Positions 39,898 to 54,151 of a stretch of 64,000 nucleotides of DNA are shown one piece after another (within the stretch, counting starts at the first letter, position 1; each line of letters starts with the position of its first letter). The DNA comes from Bombus terrestris (taxonomy: Eukaryota; Arthropoda; Insecta; Hymenoptera; Apidae), in the NCBI RefSeq assembly GCF_910591885.1, contig NW_025963614.1:183748-247747 (forward strand), written 5' to 3'. Both the position numbers and the translations under genes were made by a program. Under the pieces are notes generated by a model. That model was not told where the DNA came from. It did no database searches and was given only the letters and a program-made list of their open reading frames with translations.

Positions 39898-42800
39898 CAC
39901 CGTGGGACAACGTGGGACAACGTGGGACAACGTGGGACAACGTGGGACAACGTGGGACATCGTGGGACAACGTGGGACAACGTGGGACAACGTGGGACAT
40001 CGTGGGACAACGTGGGACAACGTGGGACAACGTGGGACAACGTGGGACAACGTGGGACACCGTTGGACATCGTTGGACACCGTGGGACAACGTGGGACAA
40101 CGTGGGACAACGTGGGACACCGTTGGACACCGTTGGACACCGTTGGACACCGTTGGACACCGTTGGACATCGTTGGACACCGTGGGACAACGTGGGACAA
40201 CGTGGGACAACGTGGGAAACCATGGAACAACGTGGGACAACGTGGGACACCGTTGGACATCGTCGGACAACGTGGGACAACGTGGGACAACGTGGGACAA
40301 CGTGGGACAACGTGGGACAACGTGGGACAACGTGGGACAACGTGGGACAACGTGGGACAACGTGGGACAACGTGGGACAACGTGGGACATCGTGGGACAA
40401 CGTGGGACAACGTGGGACAACGTGGGACACCGTTGGACACCGTTGGACACCGTTGGACACCGTGGGACAACGTGGGACAACGTGGGACAACGTGGGAAAC
40501 CATGGAACAACGTGGGACAACGTGGGACACCGTTGGACATCGTTGGACATCGTTGGACACCGTGGGACAACGTGGGACAACGTGGGACACCGTTGGACAT
40601 CGCTGGACACCGTTGGACATCGTTGGACACCGTGGGACAACGTGGGACAACGTGGGACAACGTGGGACAACGTGGGACAACGTGGGACAACGTGGGACAA
40701 CGTGGGACAACGTGGGACAACGTGGGACAACGTGGGACAGCGTGGGACAACGTGGGACAACGTGGGACAACGTGGGACAACGTGGGACATCGTTGGACAC
40801 CGTTGGACACCGTGGGACAACGTGGGACAACGTGGGACAACGTGGGACAACGTGGGACAACGTGGAACAACGTGGGACAACGTGGGACAACGTGGGACAA
40901 CGTGGGACAACGTGGGACAACGTGGGACAACGTGGGACAACGTGGGACAACGTGGGACATCGTGGGACAACGTGGGACAACGTGGGACAACGTGGGACAA
41001 CGTGGGACAACGTGGGACACCGTTGGACATCGTTGGACACCGTGGGACAACGTGGGACAACGTGGGACAACGTGGGACACCGTTGGACACCGTTGGACAC
41101 CGTTGGACACCGTTGGACACCGTTGGACATCGTTGGACACCGTGGGACAACGTGGGACAACGTGGGACAACGTGGGAAACCATGGAACAACGTGGGACAA
41201 CGTGGGACACCGTTGGACATCGTCGGACAACGTGGGACAACGTGGGACAACGTGGGACAACGTGGGACAACGTGGGACAACGTGGGACAACGTGGGACAC
41301 CGTTGGACACCGTGGGACACCGTTGGACACCGTTGGACATCGTTGGACACCGTGGGACAACGTGGGACAACGTGGGACAACGTGGGACAACGTGGGACAA
41401 CGTGGGACAACGTGGGACAACGTGGGACAACGTGGGACAACGTGGGACAACGTGGGACATCGTGGGACAACGTGGGACAACGTGGGACAACGTGGGACAA
41501 CGTGGGACACCGTTGGACAACGTGGGACACCGTTGGACATTGTTGGACACCGTGGGACAACGTGGGACAACGTGGGACAACGTGGGACATCGTGGGACAA
41601 CGTGGGACAACGTGGGACAACGTGGGACAACGTGGGACAACGTGGGACACCGTTGGACACCGTTGGACACCGTTGGACACCGTTGGACATCGTTGGACAC
41701 CGTGGGACAACGTGGGACAACGTGGGACAACGTGGGAAACCATGGAACAACGTGGGACAACGTGGGACACCGTTGGACATCGTTGGACATCGTTGGACAC
41801 CGTGGGACAACGTGGGACAACGTGGGAAAACGTGGGACAACGTGGGACACCGTTGGACATCGCTGGACACCGTTGGACATCGTTGGACACCGTGGGACAA
41901 CGTGGGACAACGTGGGACAACGTGGAACAACGTGGGACAACGTGGGACAACGTGGGACAACGTGGGACAACGTGGGACAACGTGGGACAACGTGGGACAA
42001 CGTGGGACAACGTGGGACATCGTGGGACAACGTGGGACAACGTGGGACAACGTGGGACAATGGGGCAACGTGGGACACCGTTGGACATCGTTGGACAACG
42101 TGGGACACCGTTGGACATCGTGGGACACCGTGGGACAACGTGGGACAACGTGGGACACCGTTGGACACCGTTGGACATCGTTGGACACCGTGGGACAACG
42201 TGGGACAACGTGGGACAACGTGGGAAACCATGGAACAACGTGGGACAACGTGGGACACCGTTGGACATCGTTGGACAACGTGGGACAACGTGGGACAACG
42301 TGGGACAACGTGGGACAACGTGGGACAACGTGGGACAACGTGGGACACCGTTGGACACCGTGGGACACCGTTGGACACCGTTGGACATCGTTGGACACCG
42401 TGGGACAACGTGGGACAACGTGGGACAACGTGGGAGAACGTGGGACAACGTGGGACAACGTGGGACAACGTGGGACAACGTGGGACAACGTGGGACAACG
42501 TGGGACATAGTGGGACAACGTGGGACAACGTGGGACAACGTGGGACAACGTGGGACACCGTTGGACAACGTGGGACACCGTTGGACATCGTTGGACACCG
42601 TGGGACAACGTGGGACAACGTGGGACCACGTGGGACAACGTGGGACAACGTGGGACAACGTGGGACAACGTGGGACAACGTGGGACAACGTGGGACATCG
42701 TGGGACAACGTGGGACAACGTGGGACAACGTGGGACAACGTGGGACAACGTGGGACACCGTTGGACATCGTTGGACACCGTGGGACACCGTGGGACAACG

Positions 42801-44335
42801 TGGGACAACGTGGGACAACGTGGGACAACGTGGGACAACGTGGGAAACCATGGAACAACGTGGGACAACGTGGGACACCGTCGGACATCGTTGGACAACG
42901 TGGGACAACGTGGGACAACGTGGGACAACGTGGGACAACGTGGGACAACGTGGGACACCGTTGGACACCGTGGGACACCGTTGGACACCGTTGGACATCG
43001 TTGGACATCGTTGGACACCGTGGGACAACGTGGGACAACGTGGGACAACGTGGGACACCGTTGGACATCGTTGGACATCGTTGGACATCGTGGGACACCG
43101 TTGGACATCGTTGGACATCGTTGGACACCGTTGGACACCGTTGGACAACGTGGGACATCGTGGGACAACGTGGGACAACGTGGGACAACGTGGGACAACG
43201 TGGGACACCGTTGGACACCGTGGGACACCGTTGGACACCGTTGGACACCGTTGGACATCGTTGGACATCGTTGGACATCGTGGGACACCGTTGGACATCG
43301 TTGGACATCGTTGGACACCGTTGGACATCGTTGGACACCGTTGGACATCGTTGGACATCGTTGGACATCGTGGGACAACGTGGGACAACGTGGGACAACG
43401 TGGGACAACGTGGGACATCGTGGGACAACGTGGGACAACGTGGGACAACGTGGGACAACGTGGGACAACGTGGGACACCGTTGGACATCGTTGGACAACG
43501 TGGGACACCGTTGGACATCGTTGGACACCGTGGGACAACGTGGGACAACGTGGGACACCGTTGGACACCGTTGGACATCGTTGGACACCGTGGGACAACG
43601 TGGGACAACGTGGGACAACGTGGGAAACCATGGAACAACGTGGGACAACGTGGGACACCGTTGGACATCGTTGGACAACGTGGGACAACGTGGGACAACG
43701 TGGGACAACGTGGGACAACGTGGGACAACGTGGGACAACGTGGGACAACGTGGGACAACGTGGGACAACGTGGGACAACGTGGGACATCGTTGGACACCG
43801 TTGGACACCGTGGGACAACGTGGGACCACGTGGGACAACGTGGGACAACGTGGGACAACGTGGGACAACGTGGGACATCGTGGGACAACGTGGGACAACG
43901 TGGGACAACGTGGGACAACGTGGGACAACGTGGGACACCGTTGGACACCGTTGGACACCGTGGGACAACGTGGGACAACGTGGGACAACGTGGGACAACG
44001 TGGGACAACGTGGGACATCGTTGGACACCGTTGGACACCGTGGGACAACGTGGGACAACGTGGGACCACGTGGGACAACGTGGGACAACGTGGGACAACG
44101 TGGGACAACGTGGGACAACGTGGGACACCGTTGGACATCGTTGGACAACGTGGGACAACGTGGGACAACGTGGGACAACGTGGGACAACGTGGGACAACG
44201 TGGGACAACGTGGGACAACGTGGGACAACGTGGGACAACGTGGGACAACGTGGGACAACGTGGGACATCGTGGGACAACGTGGGACAACGTGGGACAACG
44301 TGGGACAACGTTGGACATCGTTGGACACCGTTGGA
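39898..44335. repeat. 4,438-bp tandem duplication, right copy
   Basis: This is the head-to-tail partner of the block at 35,460-39,897; length and offset are equal. The 960-bp internal repeat is present here too (40258/41218), so it predates the duplication. Private differences include CAGCGTGGGA at 40738, CAACGTGGAA at 41928 and CATCGTGGGA at 42118. Most of this copy is also included in the later 12-kb duplication. Confidence 0.9.
42058..42065. other. 8-bp unit CAATGGGG, second copy
   Basis: Same short unit and same right-hand context as at 37620, 4,438 bp away, as expected from the tandem duplication there. Confidence 0.95.
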
Positions 44336-45755
44336 CACCGTGGGACAACGTGGGACAACGTGGGACAACGTGGGACACCGTTGGACATCGTTGGACACCG
44401 TGGGACACCGTGGGACAACGTGGGACAACGTGGGACAACGTGGGACAACGTGGGACACCGTTGGACACCGTTGGACATCGTTGGACACCGTGGGACAACG
44501 TGGGACAACGTGGGACAACGTGGGACAACGTGGGACAACGTGGGACACCGTTGGACATCGTTGGACACCGTGGGACACCGTGGGACAACGTGGGACAACG
44601 TGGGACAACGTGGGACAACGTGGGACAACGTGGGAAACCATGGAACAACGTGGGACAACGTGGGACACCGTTGGACATCGTTGGACAACGTGGGACAACG
44701 TGGGACAACGTGGGACAACGTGGGACAACGTGGGACAACGTGGGACACCGTTGGACACCGTGGGACACCGTTGGACACCGTTGGACATCGTTGGACACCG
44801 TGGGACAACGTGGGACAACGTGGGACAACGTGGGACAACGTGGGACAACGTGGGACAACGTGGGACAACGTGGGACAACGTGGGACAACGCGGGACAACG
44901 TGGGACAACGTGGGACAACGTGGGACAACGTGGGACAACGTGGGACACCGTTGGACAACGTGGGACACCGTTGGACATCGTTGGACACCGTGGGACAACG
45001 TGGGACAACGTGGGACAACGTGGGACAACGTGGGACATCGTGGGACAACGTGGGACAACGTGGGACAACGTGGGACAACGTGGGACAACGTGGGACACCG
45101 TTGGACACCGTGGGACACCGTTGGACACCGTTGGACATCGTTGGACACCGTGGGACAACGTGGGACAACGTGGGACAACGTGGGACACCGTTGGACATCG
45201 TTGGACACCGTGGGACAACGTGGGACAACGTGGGACAACGTGGGAGAACGTGGGACAACGTGGGACAACGTGGGACAACGTGGGACAACGTGGGACAACG
45301 TGGGACAACGTGGGACAACGTGGGACACCGTTGGACATCGTTGGACACCGTGGGACAACGTGGGACAACGTGGGACCACGTGGGACAACGTGGGACAACG
45401 TGGGACAACGTGGGACAACGTGGGACAACGTGGGACAACGTGGGACAACGTGGGACAACGTGGGACAACGTGGGACACCGTTCGACATCGTTGGACACCG
45501 TGGGACACCGTGGGACAACGTGGGACAACGTGGGACAACGTGGGACAACGTGGGACAACGTGGGAAACCATGGAACAACGTGGGACAACGTGGGACACCG
45601 TTGGACATCGTTGGACAACGTGGGACAACGTGGGACAACGTGGGACAACGTGGGACACCGTTGGACAACGTGGGACACCGTTGGACATCGTTGGACACCG
45701 TGGGACAACGTGGGACAACGTGGGACAACGTGGGACAACGTGGGACAACGTGGGA

Positions 45756-46195
45756 CACCGTTGGACATCGTTGGACATCGTTGGACATCGTGGGACACCG
45801 TTGGACATCGTTGGACATCGTTGGACACCGTTGGACACCGTTGGACAACGTGGGACATCGTGGGACAACGTGGGACAACGTGGGACAACGTGGGACAACG
45901 TGGGACACCGTTGGACACCGTGGGACACCGTTGGACACCGTTGGACACCGTTGGACATCGTTGGACATCGTTGGACATCGTGGGACACCGTTGGACATCG
46001 TTGGACATCGTTGGACACCGTTGGACATCGTTGGACACCGTTGGACATCGTTGGACATCGTTGGACATCGTGGGACACCGTTGGGCATCGTTGGACATCG
46101 TTGGACACCGTTGGACATCGTTGGACATCGTTGGACATCGTTGGACACCGTTGGACACCGTTGGACACCGTTGGACATCGTTGGACACCGTGGGA
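45756..46195. repeat. GTTGG-rich block (CACCGTTGGA/CATCGTTGGA)
   Basis: This block is dominated by units with T at position 7, interrupted by isolated CATCGTGGGA and a short CAACGTGGGA stretch near 45,850-45,900. GGG spacing is lost here, so it is the non-quadruplex counterpart of the GGG runs. Similar unit orders occur near 27.8, 31.6, 38.6, 43.1, 46.7, 51.2, 55.1, 57.8, 58.7 and 63.2 kb. CACCGTTGGG at 46076 is a rare unit shared with 58072 in the 12-kb copy. Confidence 0.75.
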
Positions 46196-49100
46196 CAACG
46201 TGGGACAACGTGGGACAACGTGGGACAACGTGGGACAACGTGGGACAACGTGGGACAACGTGGGAAACCATGGAACAACGTGGGACAACGTGGGACACCG
46301 TTGGACATCGTTGGACAACGTGGGACAACGTGGGACAACGTGGGACAACGTGGGACAACGTGGGACAACGTGGGACACCGTTGGACACCGTGGGACACCG
46401 TTGGACACCGTTGGACATCGTTGGACACCGTGGGACAACGTGGGACAACGTGGGACAACGTGGGACAACGTGGGACAACGTGGGACAACGTGGGACAACG
46501 TGGGACAACGTGGGACAACGTGGGACAACGTGGGACAACGTGGGACAACGTGGGACACCGTTGGACAACGTGGGACACCGTTGGACATCGTTGGACACCG
46601 TGGGACAACGTGGGACAACGTGGGACAACGTGGGACAACGTGGGACAACGTGGGACACCGTTGGACATCGTTGGACATCGTTGGACATCGTGGGACACCG
46701 TTGGACATCGTTGGACATCGTTGGACACCGTTGGACACCGTTGGACAACGTGGGACATCGTGGGACAACGTGGGACAACGTGGGACAACGTGGGACAACG
46801 TGGAACACCGTTGGACACCGTGGGACACCGTTGGACACCGTTGGACACCGTTGGACATCGTTGGACATCGTTGGACATCGTGGGACACCGTTGGACATCG
46901 TTGGACATCGTTGGACACCGTTGGACATCGTTGGACACCGTTGGACATCGTTGGACATCGTTGGACATCGTGGGACACCGTTGGACATCGTTGGACATCG
47001 TTGGACACCGTTGGACAACGTGGGACAACGTGGGACACCGTTGGACACCATTGGACACCGTTGGACACCGTTGGACATCGTTGGACACCGTGGGACAACG
47101 TGGGACAACGTGGGACAACGTGGGACATCGTGGGACAACGTGGGACAACGTGGGACAACGTGGGACAACGTTGGACATCGTTGGACACAGTTGGACACCG
47201 TGGGACAACGTGGGACAACGTGGGACAACGTGGGACAACGTGGGACAACGTGGGACAACGTGGGACAACGTGGGACAACGTGGGACAACGTGGGACAACG
47301 TGGGACAACGCGGGACAACGTGGGACAACGTGGGACAACGTGGGACAACGTGGGACATCGTGGGACAACGTGGGACAACGTGGGACAACGTGGGACAACG
47401 TGGGACAACGTGGGACACCGTTGGACATCGTTGGACACCGTGGGACAACGTGGGACAACGTGGGACAACGTGGGACACCGTTGGACACCGTTGGACACCG
47501 TTGGACACCGTTGGACATCGTTGGACACCGTGGGACAACGTGGGACAACGTGGGAAACCATGGAACAACGTGGGACAACGTGGGACACCGTTGGACATCG
47601 TTGGACAACGTGGGACAACGTGGGACAACGTGGGACAACGTGGGACAACGTGGGACAACGTGGGACAACGTGGGACAACGTGGGACAACGTGGGACAACG
47701 TGGGACAACGTGGGACAACGTGGGACATCGTGGGACAACGTGGGACAACGTGGGACACCGTTGGACACCGTGGGACACCGTTGGACACCGTTGGACATCG
47801 TTGGACACCGTGGGACAACGTGGGACAACGTGGGACAACGTGGGACAACGTGGGACAACGTGGGACAACGTGGGACAACGTGGGACAACGTGGGACAACG
47901 TGGGACAACGTGGGACAACGTGGGACAACGTGGGACAACGTGGGACAACGTGGGACACCGTTGGACAACGTGGGACATCGTTGGACATCGTTGGACATCG
48001 TTGGACACCGTTGGACACCGTTGGACACCGTTGGACATCGTTGGACACCGTGGGACAACGTGGGACAACGTGGGACAACGTGGGACAACGTGGGACAACG
48101 TGGGACAACGTGGGACATCGTGGGACAACGTGGGACAACGTGGGACAACGTGGGACAACGTGGGACAACGTGGGACACCGTTGGACACCGTGGGACACCG
48201 TTGGACACCGTTGGACATCGTTGGACACCGTGGGACAACGTGGGACAACGTGGGACAACGTGGGACAACGTGGGACAACGTGGGACACCGTTGGACATCG
48301 TTGGACATCGTTGGACATCGTTGGACATCGTGGGACACCGTTGGACATCGTTGGACATCGTTGGACACCGTTGGACATCGTTGGACATCGTTGGACATCG
48401 TTGGACACCGTTGGACACCGTTGGACACCGTTGGACATCGTTGGACACCGTGGGACAACGTGGGACAACGTGGGACAACGTGGGACAACGTGGGACAACG
48501 TGGGACAACGTGGGACATCGTGGGACAACGTGGGACAACGTGGGACAACGTGGGACAACGTGGGACAACGTGGGACACCGTTGGACACCGTGGGACACCG
48601 TTGGACACCGTTGGACATCGTTGGACACCGTGGGACAACGTGGGACAACGTGGGACAACGTGGGACACCGTTGGACATCGTTGGACACCGTGGGACAACG
48701 TGGGACAACGTGGGACAACGTGGGAGAACGTGGGACAACGTGGGACAACGTGGGACAACGTGGGACAACGTGGGACAACGTGGGACAACGTGGGACATCG
48801 TGGGACAACGTGGGACAACGTGGGACAACGTGGGACAACGTGGGACACCGTTGGACAACGTGGGACACCGTTGGACAACGTGGGACAACGTCGGACAACG
48901 TGGGACAACGTGGGACATCGTGGGACAACGTGGGACAACGTGGGACACCGTTGGACATCGTTGGACACCGTGGGACAACGTGGGACAACGTGGGACAACG
49001 TGGGACAACGTGGGACAACGTGGGACAACGTGGGACATCGTGGGACAACGTGGGACAACGTGGGACAACGTGGGACAACGTGGGACAACGTGGGACAACG

Positions 49101-51155
49101 TGGGACAACGTGGGACAACGTGGGACACCGTTGGACATCGCTGGACACCGTTGGACATCGTTGGACACCGTGGGACAACGTGGGACAACGTGGGACAACG
49201 TGGGACAACGTGGGACATCGTGGGACAACGTGGGACAACGTGGGACAACGTGGGACAACGTTGGACATCGTTGGACACCGTGGGACAACGTGGGACAACG
49301 TGGGACATCGTGGGACAACGTGGGACAACGTGGGACAACGTGGGACAACGTGGGACAACGTGGGACACCGTTGGACACCGTGGGACACCGTTGGACACCG
49401 TTGGACATCGTTGGACACCGTGGGACAACGTGGGACAACGTGGGACAACGTGGGACAACGTGGGACAACGTGGGACACCGTTGGACATCGTTGGACATCG
49501 TTGGACATCGTTGGACATCGTGGGACACCGTTGGACATCGTTGGACATCGTTGGACACCGTTGGACATCGTTGGACATCGTTGGACATCGTTGGACAACG
49601 TGGGACAACGTGGGACAACGTGGGACAACGTGGGACAACGTGGGACAACGTGGGACATCGTGGGACAACGTGGGACAACGTGGGACAACGTGGGACAACG
49701 TGGGACACCGTTGGACAACGTGGGACACCGTTGGACATCGTTGGACACCGTGGGACAACGTGGGACAACGTGGGACAACGTGGGACAACGTGGGAGAACG
49801 TGGGACAACGTGGGACAACGTGGGACAACGTGGGACAACGTGGGACAACGTGGGACAACGTGGGACAACGTGGGACAACGTGGGACAACGTGGGACACCG
49901 TTGGACATCGTTGGACACCGTGGGACAACGTGGGACAACGTGGGACCACGTGGGACAACGTGGGACAACGTGGGACAACGTGGGACAACGTGGGACAACG
50001 TGGGACAACGTGGGACAACGTGGGACAACGTGGGACAACGTGGGACAACGTGGGACACCGTTGGACATCGTTGGACACCGTGGGACACCGTGGGACAACG
50101 TGGGACAACGTGGGACAACGTGGGACAACGTGGGACAACGTGGGAAACCATGGAACAACGTGGGACAACGTGGGACACCGTTGGACATCGTTGGACAACG
50201 TGGGACAACGTGGGACAACGTGGGACAACGTGGGACAACGTGGGACAACGTGGGACACCGTTGGACACCGTGGGACACCGTTGGACACCGTTGGACATCG
50301 TTGGACACCGTGGGACAACGTGGGACAACGTGGGACAACGTGGGACAGCGTGGGACAACGTGGGACAACGTGGGACAACGTGGGACAACGTGGGACAACG
50401 TGGGACAACGTGGGACAACGTGGGACAACGTGGGACAACGTGGGACAACGTGGGACACCGTTGGACAACGTGGGACATCGTTGGACATCGTTGGACATCG
50501 TTGGACACCGTTGGACACCGTTGGACACCGTTGGACATCGTTGGACACCGTGGGACAACGTGGGACAACGTGGGACAACGTGGGACAACGTGGGACAACG
50601 TGGGACAACGTGGGACATCGTGGGACAACGTTGGACAACGTGGGACATCGTGGGACAACGTGGGACAACGTGGGACAACGTGGGACAACGTGGGACACCG
50701 TTGGACAACGTGGGACACCGTTGGACATCGTTGGACACCGTGGGACAACGTGGGACAACGTGGGACCACGTGGGACAACGTGGGACAACGTGGGACAACG
50801 TGGGACAACGTGGGACAACGTGGGACAACGTGGGACATCGTGGGACAACGTGGGACAACGTGGGACAACGTGGGACAACGTGGGACAACGTGGGACACCG
50901 TTGGACATCGTTGGACACCGTGGGACACCGTGGGACAACGTGGGACAACGTGGGACAACGTGGGACAACGTGGGACAACGTGGGAAACCATGGAACAACG
51001 TGGGACAACGTGGGACACCGTCGGACATCGTTGGACAACGTGGGACAACGTGGGACACCGTGGGACAACGTGGGACAACGTGGGACAACGTGGGACACCG
51101 TTGGACACCGTGGGACACCGTTGGACACCGTTGGACATCGTTGGACATCGTTGGA

Positions 51156-51195
51156 CTCCGTGGGACAACGTGGGGCAACGTGGGAAAACTTGGGA
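51156..51195. other. Cluster of four private substitutions
   Basis: Within four units the sequence reads CTCCGTGGGA, CAACGTGGGG, CAACGTGGGA, AAACTTGGGA: changes A to T, A to G, C to A and G to T. The partner positions near 63,151-63,190 have none of them, nor do related blocks elsewhere. Confidence 0.85.
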
Positions 51196-52835
51196 CAACG
51201 TGGGACACCGTTGGACATCGTTGGACATCGTTGGACATCGTGGGACACCGTTGGACATCGTTGGACATCGTTGGACACCGTTGGACACCGTTGGACAACG
51301 TGGGACATCGTGGGACAACGTGGGACAACGTGGGACAACGTGGGACAACGTGGGACACCGTTGGACACCGTGGGACACCGTTGGACACCGTTGGACACCG
51401 TTGGACATCGTTGGACATCGTTGGACATCGTGGGACACCGTTGGACATCGTTGGACATCGTTGGACACCGTTGGACATCGTTGGACACCGTTGGACATCG
51501 TTGGACACCGTTGGACATCGTTGGACATCGTTGGACATCGTGGGACAACGTGGGACAACGTGGGACAACGTGGGACAACGTGGGACATCGTGGGACAACG
51601 TGGGACAACGTGGGACAACGTGGGACAACGTGGGACAACGTGGGACACCGTTGGACATCGTTGGACAACGTGGGACACCGTTGGACATCGTTGGACACCG
51701 TGGGACAACGTGGGACAACGTGGGACACCGTTGGACACCGTTGGACATCGTTGGACACCGTGGGACAACGTGGGACAACGTGGGACAACGTGGGACAACG
51801 TGGGACAACGTGGGACACCGTTGGACATCGTTGGACACCGTGGGACAACGTGGGACAACGTGGGACACCGTTGGACACCGTTGGACATCGTTGGACATCG
51901 TGGGACAACGTGGGACAACGTGGGACCACGTGGGACAACGTGGGACAACGTGGGACAACGTGGGACAACGTGGGACATCGTGGGACAACGTGGGACAACG
52001 TGGGACAACGTGGGACAACGTGGGACAACGTGGGACACCGTTGGACACCGTTGGACACCGTGGGACAACGTGAGACAACGTGGGACAACGTGGGACAACG
52101 TGGGACAACGTGGGACATCGTTGGACACCGTTGGACACCGTGGGACAACGTGGGACAACGTGGGACCACGTGGGACAACGTGGGACAACGTGGGACAACG
52201 TGGGACAACGTGGGACAACGTGGGACACCGTTGGACATCGTTGGACAACGTGGGACAACGTGGGACAACGTGGGACAACGTGGGACAACGTGGGACAACG
52301 TGGGACAACGTGGGACAACGTGGGACAACGTGGGACAACGTGGGACAACGTGGGACAACGTGGGACATCGTGGGACAACGTGGGACAACGTGGGACAACG
52401 TGGGACAACGTTGGACATCGTTGGACACCGTTGGACACCGTGGGACAACGTGGGACAACGTGGGACAACGTGGGACACCGTTGGACATCGTTGGACACCG
52501 TGGGACACCGTGGGACAACGTGGGACAACGTGGGACAACGTGGGACACCGTTGGACACCGTTGGACATCGTTGGACACCGTGGGACAACGTGGGACAACG
52601 TGGGACAACGTGGGACAACGTGGGACAACGTGGGACACCGTTGGACATCGTTGGACACCGTGGGACACCGTGGGACAACGTGGGACAACGTGGGACAACG
52701 TGGGACAACGTGGGACAACGTGGGACAACGTGGGACAACGTGGGACAACGTGGGACAACGTGGGACAACGTGGGACAACGTGGGACAACGTGGGACATCG
52801 TGGGACAACGTGGGACAACGTGGGACAACGTGGGA

Positions 52836-52843
52836 CAATGGGG
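52836..52843. other. 8-bp unit CAATGGGG, third copy
   Basis: Same short unit with the same left (CATCGTGGGA plus three CAACGTGGGA) and right contexts. It lies 1,308 bp before the fourth copy, close to the junction of the two 12-kb copies, and has no partner at 12,086 bp to its left. Confidence 0.95.
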
Positions 52844-54143
52844 CAACGTGGGACACCGTTGGACATCGTTGGACAACGTGGGACACCGTTGGACATCGTT
52901 GGACACCGTGGGACAACGTGGGACAACGTGGGACAACGTGGGACAACGTGGAACAACGTGGGACAACGTGGGACAACGTGGGACAACGTGGGACAACGTG
53001 GGACAACGTGGGACAACGTGGGACAACGTGGGACAACGTGGGACATCGTGGGACAACGTGGGACAACGTGGGACAACGTGGGACAACGTGGGACAACGTG
53101 GGACACCGTTGGACATCGTTGGACACCGTGGGACAACGTGGGACAACGTGGGACAACGTGGGACACCGTTGGACACCGTTGGACACCGTTGGACACCGTT
53201 GGACACCGTTGGACATCGTTGGACACCGTGGGACAACGTGGGACAACGTGGGACAACGTGGGAAACCATGGAACAACGTGGGACAACGTGGGACACCGTT
53301 GGACATCGTCGGACAACGTGGGACAACGTGGGACAACGTGGGACAACGTGGGACAACGTGGGACAACGTGGGACAACGTGGGACACCGTTGGACACCGTG
53401 GGACACCGTTGGACACCGTTGGACATCGTGGGACACCGTGGGACAACGTGGGACAACGTGGGACAACGTGGGACAACGTGGGACAACGTGGGACAACGTG
53501 GGACAACGTGGGACAACGTGGGACAACGTGGGACAACGTGGGACATCGTGGGACAACGTGGGACAACGTGGGACAACGTGGGACAACGTGGGACACCGTT
53601 GGACAACGTGGGACACCGTTGGACATTGTTGGACACCGTGGGACAACGTGGGACAACGTGGGACAACGTGGGACATCGTGGGACAACGTGGGACAACGTG
53701 GGACAACGTGGGACAACGTGGGACAACGTGGGACACCGTTGGACACCGTTGGACACCGTTGGACACCGTTGGACATCGTTGGACACCGTGGGACAACGTG
53801 GGACAACGTGGGACAACGTGGGAAACCATGGAACAACGTGGGACAACGTGGGACACCGTTGGACATCGTTGGACATCGTTGGACACCGTGGGACAACGTG
53901 GGACAACGTGGGAAAACGTGGGACAACGTGGGACACCGTTGGACATCGCTGGACACCGTTGGACATCGTTGGACACCGTGGGACAACGTGGGACAACGTG
54001 GGACAACGTGGGACAACGTGGGACAACGTGGGACAACGTGGGACAACGTGGGACAACGTGGGACAACGTGGGACAACGTGGGACAACGTGGGACAACGTG
54101 GGACATCGTGGGACAACGTGGGACAACGTGGGACAACGTGGGA

Positions 54144-54151
54144 CAATGGGG
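54144..54151. other. 8-bp unit CAATGGGG, fourth copy
   Basis: Same short unit, 12,086 bp from the copy at 42058, as expected from the 12-kb duplication. Confidence 0.95.

Larger units (their letters stand above)
40808..52893. repeat. 12-kb tandem duplication, left copy
   Basis: This is the largest repeat in the window. Markers pair with the last 11 kb: CAACGTGGAA (40858/52944), CATCGTCGGA (41218/53304), CAATGGGG (42058/54144), CATAGTGGGA (42506/54592), CACCGTCGGA (42876/54962) and the CCACGTGGGA doublet (43826-44066/55912-56152), all at 12,086 bp. At 11,996 bp: CACCGTTCGA (45476/57472), CACCGTTGGG (46076/58072) and CACCATTGGA (47046/59042). At 11,995 bp: CAGCGTGGGA (50346/62341) and CACCGTCGGA (51016/63011). 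The drop from 12,086 to 11,996 reflects nine lost units between about 44,330 and 45,470. Confidence 0.92.
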
